A DNA stretch of 64,000 bases from Mesoflavibacter sp. (GTDB taxonomy: Bacteria; Pseudomonadota; Alphaproteobacteria; UBA8366; Aestuariispiraceae), in contig CP051228.1 in the NCBI GenBank assembly GCA_017792345.1, forward strand, positions 3,626,148-3,690,147, read 5' to 3'. The first letter of the stretch is position 1, and every line of letters begins with the position of its first letter. Both the position numbers and the translations under genes were made by a program. The notes beneath the pieces are model-generated. The model was not told the DNA's origin. It saw only the letters and a program-made list of their open reading frames with translations, and did no database searches. Below, in pieces: positions 59,899 through 64,000 of this stretch.

Positions 59899-60138
59899 TC
59901 AATTCTGGGCGCGTCCCCGGCGCGGGCGGTCGGCGTCGTCGACGACATGTTCCAGCGTGTCCATCCGCTCCTCCAGCCGGCTGGCCAATCGCCATAGCGC
60001 CTGAAACTCCTCTTCCGAGGCGGCGTGCCGCCGCTTCTGTTCCCGCCACTTGGTGACATAGTGGAATACCAGCCACATGGGCAGTACCACGCCGATCAAC
60101 AAGACGGTCGGTACGAAGAAGACGATCCAGATATCCAT
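59899..60138 (-). CDS. pspB: Phage shock protein B
   Basis: A 79-residue membrane protein: one N-terminal membrane segment (about 4-26), a basic patch (TKWREQKRRH) and a C-terminal coiled coil (LWRLASRLEERMDTLEHVVDD) followed by Arg-rich residues. The pattern and size fit PspB exactly. It lies between pspA and pspC. Confidence 0.92.
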   Translation of the reverse strand: MDIWIVFFVPTVLLIGVVLPMWLVFHYVTKWREQKRRHAASEEEFQALWRLASRLEERMDTLEHVVDDADRPRRGRAQN

Positions 60139-60228
60139 GGCGAAGGGTCAGGTCCTGTCGAGTGTCGTTGAGCATTGGTTGCCGGGCGTCGTGATTATGC
60201 CAAACCGTCCCGCAGTTTGAAGAGCGCC

Positions 60229-60894
60229 TTATCCCTTCTTTTTCATATTGGCCTTCAACGTCTCCAATTCGTCCTCGATTTCCTGTTCGGCCTCCAGATC
60301 GGCGAAGGCGCTGTTCAGGTTTTCCCGCCGGCCCAGGTCGAACCCTTCGGCCTCGCCTTCGATATCGTCGATCCGGCGTTCCAGGCTTTCATACCGGGCC
60401 AGGGCGTCGTCGACACGGCCGTCATAGAGTGTGCGGCGCATCTGGACCCTGTTGCGGGCCGAAGTATGGCGGATTTCGATGGACTTCCGTCGGGCCTTTG
60501 CTTCGTCCAGCTTCGCCTGCAGACGGGCCAAATCGTCGTCATATTTCTCCAGGCTTTCCTCGACGGATTTCAATTCGCGCTTCAACTGGTCGACATGGTC
60601 GCCCAGGCGCTTCTTTGCAAGCAAAGCCGCCTTCGCCAGATCCTCCCGGCCACGGCTCAGTGCGTATTCTGCCTTCTTGCCCCAATCCTCCATGTCGGTT
60701 TCCGCCTCGTCCAGACGGCGGACGATGGTCTTCTTGTCGGCGATCATCCGAACGGCGCTGGACCGCACTTCGACCAGCGTGTCCTCCATTTCCTGAATCA
60801 TCAGCCGCGCCATCTTTTCCGGGTCCTCGGCCCGGTCCAGCAGCGTGTTGATGTTGGCGTTCAGAATGTCGGTCATACGGGAAAAGATACCCAT
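60229..60894 (-). CDS. pspA: Phage shock protein A
   Basis: A 221-residue PspA/IM30-family coiled-coil protein starting GIFSRMTDILNANINTLLDRAEDPEKM, the amphipathic helix that binds stressed membrane. PspA inhibits PspF in calm cells and forms scaffolds on damaged membrane. The start at 60894 follows AAGGAG and matches the family N-terminus; an in-frame ATG eight codons upstream was rejected. It is the first gene after the sigma-54 promoter. Confidence 0.96.
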   Translation of the reverse strand: MGIFSRMTDILNANINTLLDRAEDPEKMARLMIQEMEDTLVEVRSSAVRMIADKKTIVRRLDEAETDMEDWGKKAEYALSRGREDLAKAALLAKKRLGDHVDQLKRELKSVEESLEKYDDDLARLQAKLDEAKARRKSIEIRHTSARNRVQMRRTLYDGRVDDALARYESLERRIDDIEGEAEGFDLGRRENLNSAFADLEAEQEIEDELETLKANMKKKG

Positions 60895-60960
60895 CGGGGC
60901 GAACTCCTTGGCTGTCATAGAACCCCAACGGCCATGCCGCCGGGAACTGACCCTGTATTG

Positions 60961-60975
60961 GCAAGTGCTGTGCCA
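60961..60975 (-). promoter_or_regulatory. Sigma-54 promoter of pspABC
   Basis: On the minus strand, TGGCAC, five bases (AGCAC) and TTGC form a full -24/-12 element at 60975-60961, matching the RpoN consensus at every conserved base. It lies about 65 bp before the pspA start. The AT-rich stretch towards pspF (about 60977-61070) probably contains the PspF enhancer sites and an IHF bend. Confidence 0.85.
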
Positions 60976-61073
60976 ACTTAAAAATTCAATGAAAACAGTT
61001 GTTTAGAGAATTTTGGTTGATCATAAATGTTGTTTATGCATATATATAAACAATAAATATGGCATTCTGATAA

Positions 61074-62033
61074 ATGGAACTTTCAGACTCGATCATCGGG
61101 GCGGACCCAGCCTTCGTCGCGGTTCTGGATCATGTGTCCGACCTCGCCAAGCTGAACCGGCCGGTGCTGGTCATGGGGGAGCGCGGTTCGGGCAAGGAAC
61201 TCATCGCCGCGCGCCTGCATTATCTGTCGCGGCGCTGGGATGGTCCCTATATCCGGGCGAATTGCGCCGCCTTCACCGAAAGCCTGCTGGAGAGCGAGTT
61301 GTTCGGACATGAGGCCGGCGCGTTCACCGGTGCGCAGCGGATGCGGGCAGGCCTGTTGGAACGGGCCGAGGGTGGCTCCCTCCTATTGGACGAAATCGGA
61401 TTGGCCGGGCAGGCGGTTCAGGAAAAGCTGCTGCGCGCGGTTGAGTATGGCGAGTTCGAACGCCTAGGCGGGACGAGAACCTTATCGGCCGATATCCGGT
61501 TCATCGGAGCCACCAATGAGGATCTGCGGCTGGCGGTGGAGAAGGGGGACTTCCGGGCGGATCTGCTGGACCGATTGTCTTTCGAAGTCGTTGCCGTCCC
61601 GCCGCTGCGACACCGGCCGCTCGACATTCCGATCCTGGCCGAATACTTCGCGCGCGGCATGGCCCGCGATCTGGCCTGGCCGGCCTATCCGGGTTTTACG
61701 CGCGCGGCGGAAAAGGTTCTGGAGACCTATGATTGGCCCGGCAATATCCGCGAAATGCGGAATGTGGTGGAAAGATCCGTATTCCGGCACGGCGACCCTG
61801 AAACCGCCATCGACCGGATCGTGATTGATGTATTCCCGGCGGCGGAGGGCGAAACGCCCACGCCGGGGCCGCGGAGCCTTCCGGCGTTTGACAGCGAGAT
61901 CGAAGCTGTGGAGCGGCGCCTTATCCGGGATGCCTTGACCGCCGCCGAGGGTAATCAGGCGGAGGCCGCGCGGCGTCTCGATATGGAATATCTGCGGTTC
62001 CGCCGGGTGGCGAAGAAGCACGGGGCAATCTGA
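61074..62033 (+). CDS. pspF: Psp operon activator PspF (sigma-54 AAA+ protein)
   Basis: A 319-residue enhancer-binding protein that consists of the AAA+ domain and a DNA-binding tail, with no N-terminal sensor domain. Walker A is GERGSGKE, the sigma-54-contacting GAFTGA loop lies in [12 protein letters not shown], Walker B is LLLDEIG, and [15 protein letters not shown] is close to the R-finger region; the Fis-type HTH is at the end ([23 protein letters not shown]). PspA inhibits it directly. It is divergent from pspABC. No clear ribosome site precedes the ATG. Confidence 0.95.
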   Translation: MELSDSIIGADPAFVAVLDHVSDLAKLNRPVLVMGERGSGKELIAARLHYLSRRWDGPYIRANCAAFTESLLESELFGHEAGAFTGAQRMRAGLLERAEGGSLLLDEIGLAGQAVQEKLLRAVEYGEFERLGGTRTLSADIRFIGATNEDLRLAVEKGDFRADLLDRLSFEVVAVPPLRHRPLDIPILAEYFARGMARDLAWPAYPGFTRAAEKVLETYDWPGNIREMRNVVERSVFRHGDPETAIDRIVIDVFPAAEGETPTPGPRSLPAFDSEIEAVERRLIRDALTAAEGNQAEAARRLDMEYLRFRRVAKKHGAI

Positions 62034-62065
62034 TTTAACCGGGGTGTCTCGGGGGCCGCATAAGG

Positions 62066-62095
62066 AAAGGGCGCGGAGATCGCTCCGCGCCCTTT
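62066..62095. terminator. Bidirectional hairpin terminator between pspF and rplI
   Basis: A 13-bp perfect stem, AAAGGGCGCGGAG at 62066-62078 and CTCCGCGCCCTTT at 62083-62095, closes a 4-nt ATCG loop. The ends of the stem supply T-tracts on both strands. It lies between convergent pspF and rplI and could end both. Confidence 0.75.
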
Positions 62096-62130
62096 CGTAA
62101 CGCTTGGTGCCGTAAGGCGAGAGCGAGGCT

Positions 62131-62778
62131 TTACGCCTTGTCTTCCTCGGTATCGGCAGCGTCTTCGAGAATACGCTCGGCGGTTTGCTCGTCGACCAGT
62201 TCGGCCGCCGCCGCAGCGACTTCCGCCGCCTGGCGTTCGGCTTCTTCGGCCATGTCCTGCGCCGCGCGTTCGGCTTCGGTCACGACGACGGATTCGCCGC
62301 GGGCGTGGCGTTCGGCCTGGGCCTCGGCTTCTTCCTGCGACTGGGCGACGTTGATGTGAACCGTGACGATCACTTCCGGGTGCAGTTGGACGCGGAAGTC
62401 GAAAATGCCGATCGTCTTGACCGGACGCTCCATCATCACCTGACCGCGGCCGATTTTCACGCCCTTGGCGGAAACCGCGTCGGAAATGTCGCGGGCGTTG
62501 ACCGAACCGTAAAGCTGGCCCGTGTCGGACGCGGCGCGGATCAGGACGACCGACAGGCCTTCCAGATCCTGGGCGACGCGTTCGGCTTCGGACTTGCGCT
62601 CCAGGTTGCGGGCTTCCAGTTCCGCACGCTGCGCTTCGAACCGGCGGCGGTTGGCCTCGGTGGCGCGGACCGCCTTGTTCTGCGGCAGCAGGAAGTTACG
62701 GGCATAACCCGGCTTGACGGAGACTTCGTCGCCCATCTGGCCCAGTTTTTCGACCCGTTCGAGAAGAATGATTTGCAT
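62131..62778 (-). CDS. rplI: Ribosomal protein L9
   Basis: A 215-residue L9, about 65 longer than usual. The N-terminal domain ([32 protein letters not shown]) is classic, then the long helix and C-terminal domain. The extra C-terminal stretch (about 160-215) is Ala/Glu-rich and probably helical. It ends the rpsF-rpsR-rplI operon. Confidence 0.96.
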   Translation of the reverse strand: MQIILLERVEKLGQMGDEVSVKPGYARNFLLPQNKAVRATEANRRRFEAQRAELEARNLERKSEAERVAQDLEGLSVVLIRAASDTGQLYGSVNARDISDAVSAKGVKIGRGQVMMERPVKTIGIFDFRVQLHPEVIVTVHINVAQSQEEAEAQAERHARGESVVVTEAERAAQDMAEEAERQAAEVAAAAAELVDEQTAERILEDAADTEEDKA

Positions 62779-62793
62779 GATCAGAGCCCTCCC

Positions 62794-63033
62794 TTAGCGG
62801 ATCACGTAGGGGATGAGACCCAGGAAACGGGCGCGTTTGATGGCCCGGGCCAGGGCGCGCTGTTTCTTGGCGCTCACCGCGGTGATGCGCGACGGGACGA
62901 TCTTGCCGCGTTCGGAAACGAAGCGCTGCAGGGTCTTGATGTCCTTGTAGTCGATCTCGGGCGCATTCGGACCGGAGAACGGGCAGGTTTTCTTGCGGCG
63001 GAAGAAGGGCCGCCGGGCAGGTCGCATAGCCAT
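62794..63033 (-). CDS. rpsR: Ribosomal protein S18
   Basis: A 79-residue S18. The conserved parts [33 protein letters not shown] and [20 protein letters not shown] fit fully. A basic N-terminal region ([15 protein letters not shown]) precedes the core. It begins 3 bp after the rpsF stop. Confidence 0.97.
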   Translation of the reverse strand: MAMRPARRPFFRRKKTCPFSGPNAPEIDYKDIKTLQRFVSERGKIVPSRITAVSAKKQRALARAIKRARFLGLIPYVIR

Positions 63034-63036
63034 GGA

Positions 63037-63495
63037 TTAGTCCTCCGAACTGTCGTTGTCGCGGTACGGGCGATCGCCACGCGGGCCACGGTCGCCACGC
63101 GGACCGCGATCTTCGCGCGGACCCCGGTCGTCCCGGTCCCGGCCGCGGCCACCCCGATCCCGGTCACGCTCGTCACGGCGTGCCAGAACCACGGACGGTT
63201 CTTCCGGCAGGTCCTCGGTGCGGACCGTCATGTAGCGCAGCACGTCGTCGTGCAGGCGCATGCGGCGTTCCATTTCATGGACCGCTTCCGCCTTGGCTTC
63301 GTAGTTCAGCAGAACGTAATGGCCTTTGCGGTTCTTCTTGATCCGGAAGGCCAGGCCACGCAGGCCCCAGTATTCCCGGCGGGCAATGCGGCCGCCGTCT
63401 TCGGTCAGGATTTCCTGAGCCATGTCGGTGATGCTCTCGACCTGCGTCGCAGAGACATCCTGCCGTGCGATCAGCACGGTTTCGTAGTTCGCCAT
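63037..63495 (-). CDS. rpsF: Ribosomal protein S6 with an Arg/Asp/Gly-rich tail
   Basis: A 152-residue S6. The core (about 1-95) begins MANYETVLIARQDVSATQVE and includes RIARREYWGLRGLAFRIKKN. From about residue 107 a low-complexity tail of alternating Arg, Asp and Gly begins (RDERDRDRGGRGRDRDDRGP and onward), ending in Asp/Ser/Glu. E. coli S6 also has a C-terminal tail, but of glutamates added by RimK. The start at 63495 follows GGGAG and matches the family; an upstream ATG was rejected. Confidence 0.96.
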   Translation of the reverse strand: MANYETVLIARQDVSATQVESITDMAQEILTEDGGRIARREYWGLRGLAFRIKKNRKGHYVLLNYEAKAEAVHEMERRMRLHDDVLRYMTVRTEDLPEEPSVVLARRDERDRDRGGRGRDRDDRGPREDRGPRGDRGPRGDRPYRDNDSSED

Positions 63496-63542
63496 CGATG
63501 TCACTCCCTCTGGCTGTTTCACGGTCCGGCGCAGTGGCTTTC

Positions 63543-63587
63543 TCCTGGAAAATCCAGGATCGGCTCTGCCGCCCGGCCCTAGCCGAT
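63543..63587 (-). promoter_or_regulatory. rpsF leader hairpins, possible S6:S18 autoregulatory element
   Basis: Two hairpins lie in tandem 44-92 bp before the S6 start. A 7-bp perfect stem, ATCGGCT (63559-63565) with AGCCGAT (63581-63587), closes a 15-nt GC-rich loop; TCCTGG (63543-63548) with CCAGGA (63554-63559) forms a second. In many bacteria the S6:S18 complex binds the rpsF leader through a hairpin with a CCG trinucleotide. The location and structure fit, but I cannot confirm the motif by eye. Confidence 0.4.
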
Positions 63588-63752
63588 CTCTTGTTCCGAC
63601 GCCTTTTGAGCGGTGGAGATATCGGCAAGGAGTATCGCCCCTAGCCAGGCAACCCGGCTCGAGACGGGCGGCTTATAGGGGATGCCCGATTGCGATGCAA
63701 GCCGAATACAGCGCTTTTCCGCGGAAAATCGTTCTTTTGGCTGATGCGTGGA

Positions 63753-63909
63753 GAATCAGCGATTCGCAGAGGGTTGATGTAAAATTCTCGGAGTGCGCAT
63801 ATAAATCAACAATTGGCCGATGTGTATTTATCGAAGGAAAAAACAAAATAGATAAAACTGAGTCTATAGTTCATTTTTTATTTGAACCGATTCGCGAATC
63901 GCCCGATTC
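63753..63909. promoter_or_regulatory. Cluster of GANTC (CcrM) sites
   Basis: Six GANTC sites occur in 157 bp: GAATC 63753, GATTC 63761, GAGTC 63860, GATTC 63889, GAATC 63896 and GATTC 63905. The first two form the inverted pair GAATC-AGC-GATTC and the fourth and fifth the 12-bp palindrome GATTCGCGAATC at 63889-63900. The random expectation is about one per 256 bp, less in AT/GC-skewed DNA. The sites lie just before the ribosome site of the next gene. Confidence 0.55.
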
Positions 63910-63934
63910 TCATACTTAACAAGGAGATGACGCG

Positions 63935-64000
63935 ATGAACGATCCGAACGAAATGAAGGCGGTGATGGCCGACCTGATCGCCCGGGAGCTGAAACGGCTC
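63935..64000 (+). CDS. Unknown gene, N-terminal part (partial)
   Basis: The last 66 bp encode 22 residues, MNDPNEMKAVMADLIARELK and on, preceded by a perfect AAGGAG ribosome site 8 nt before the ATG. The frame is open to the right edge. The start is clear, but the protein cannot be identified from this fragment. Its promoter region is the AT-rich, GANTC-rich stretch. Confidence 0.6.
   Translation, partial: MNDPNEMKAVMADLIARELKRL

Larger units (their letters stand above)
63496..63934. other. Intergenic region with rpsF leader and AT-rich promoter region
   Basis: This 439-bp stretch has no convincing gene. Next to rpsF on the minus strand are two hairpins (see the leader entry). From about 63770 to 63925 the base composition falls to strongly AT-rich, unlike the surrounding DNA. 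This part carries GANTC sites and the ribosome site of the next gene. A 74-codon open frame on the plus strand (63695-63919) is probably not coding. Confidence 0.6.

Noticed and set aside
63695-63919. A 74-codon plus-strand frame in the AT-rich region at the right edge
   Set aside because: Composition changes within the frame, there is no ribosome site before its ATG, and it covers the probable promoter and GANTC cluster of the next gene. It could be a real small gene, but I see no support.

Overview
The window reads as chromosomal DNA of a GC-rich alphaproteobacterium, most likely of the Rhodospirillales and relatives. The evidence is gene content: a ChpT-type histidine phosphotransferase beside the chemotaxis genes, DUF2794, DUF3553 and DUF6356 proteins, a bamB-der pair, and an alr-mlaE-mlaF ... 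radA-cvpA-purF order together with dnaB and rpsF-rpsR-rplI. I cannot name a species. Coding density is very high, with many 4-nt ATGA/GTGA overlaps. I see no tRNA, rRNA, CRISPR array, insertion sequence or phage gene.

Layout. 1-9.4 kb: miscellaneous metabolism (EEP-family membrane protein fragment, dienelactone hydrolase, Lrp regulator, ribF, MaoC hydratase, amidase, CobW GTPase, an unrecognised helical protein, nadE, HAD phosphatase). 9.4-17.4 kb: a BoxR/BzdR-like regulator (HTH plus shikimate-kinase-like domain) faces a seven-gene operon across a region with two direct repeats. The operon encodes a flavodoxin, a DUF4863 protein, a benzoate-CoA-ligase-type enzyme, an alpha/beta hydrolase, an MBL hydrolase, a MaoC hydratase and a FadH-like dienoyl-CoA reductase; it looks like an aromatic-acid CoA pathway without boxABC. 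17.4-21.5 kb: AbrB-type membrane protein, AstE-like hydrolase and a NuoE-NuoF fusion with no catalytic partner nearby. 21.6-27.7 kb: chpT and cheA-cheY-cheB-cheR. 27.7-36 kb: two nitroreductases, rhomboid protease, GNAT, CoA-transferase, acyl-CoA ligase, PPK2 and an MBL hydrolase.

36-64 kb: envelope and housekeeping genes (bamB, der, purF-cvpA, radA, alr-mlaE-mlaF, dnaB, rplI-rpsR-rpsF). Between the blocks sit apparent insertions: an Hpt protein with a degenerate receiver, a glyoxalase-like-domain protein, a TetR/SDR/MFS cassette with a palindromic operator, a solute-binding-protein/hybrid-kinase/receiver module, and a complete phage-shock locus (pspABC divergent from pspF) with a textbook sigma-54 promoter.

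The most interesting leads are the BoxR-like operon and its operator, the signalling module at 55.3-59.3 kb, the phosphorelay parts sharing a TTAACCTT box, and an AT-rich region at the right edge carrying six GANTC sites in about 160 bp.
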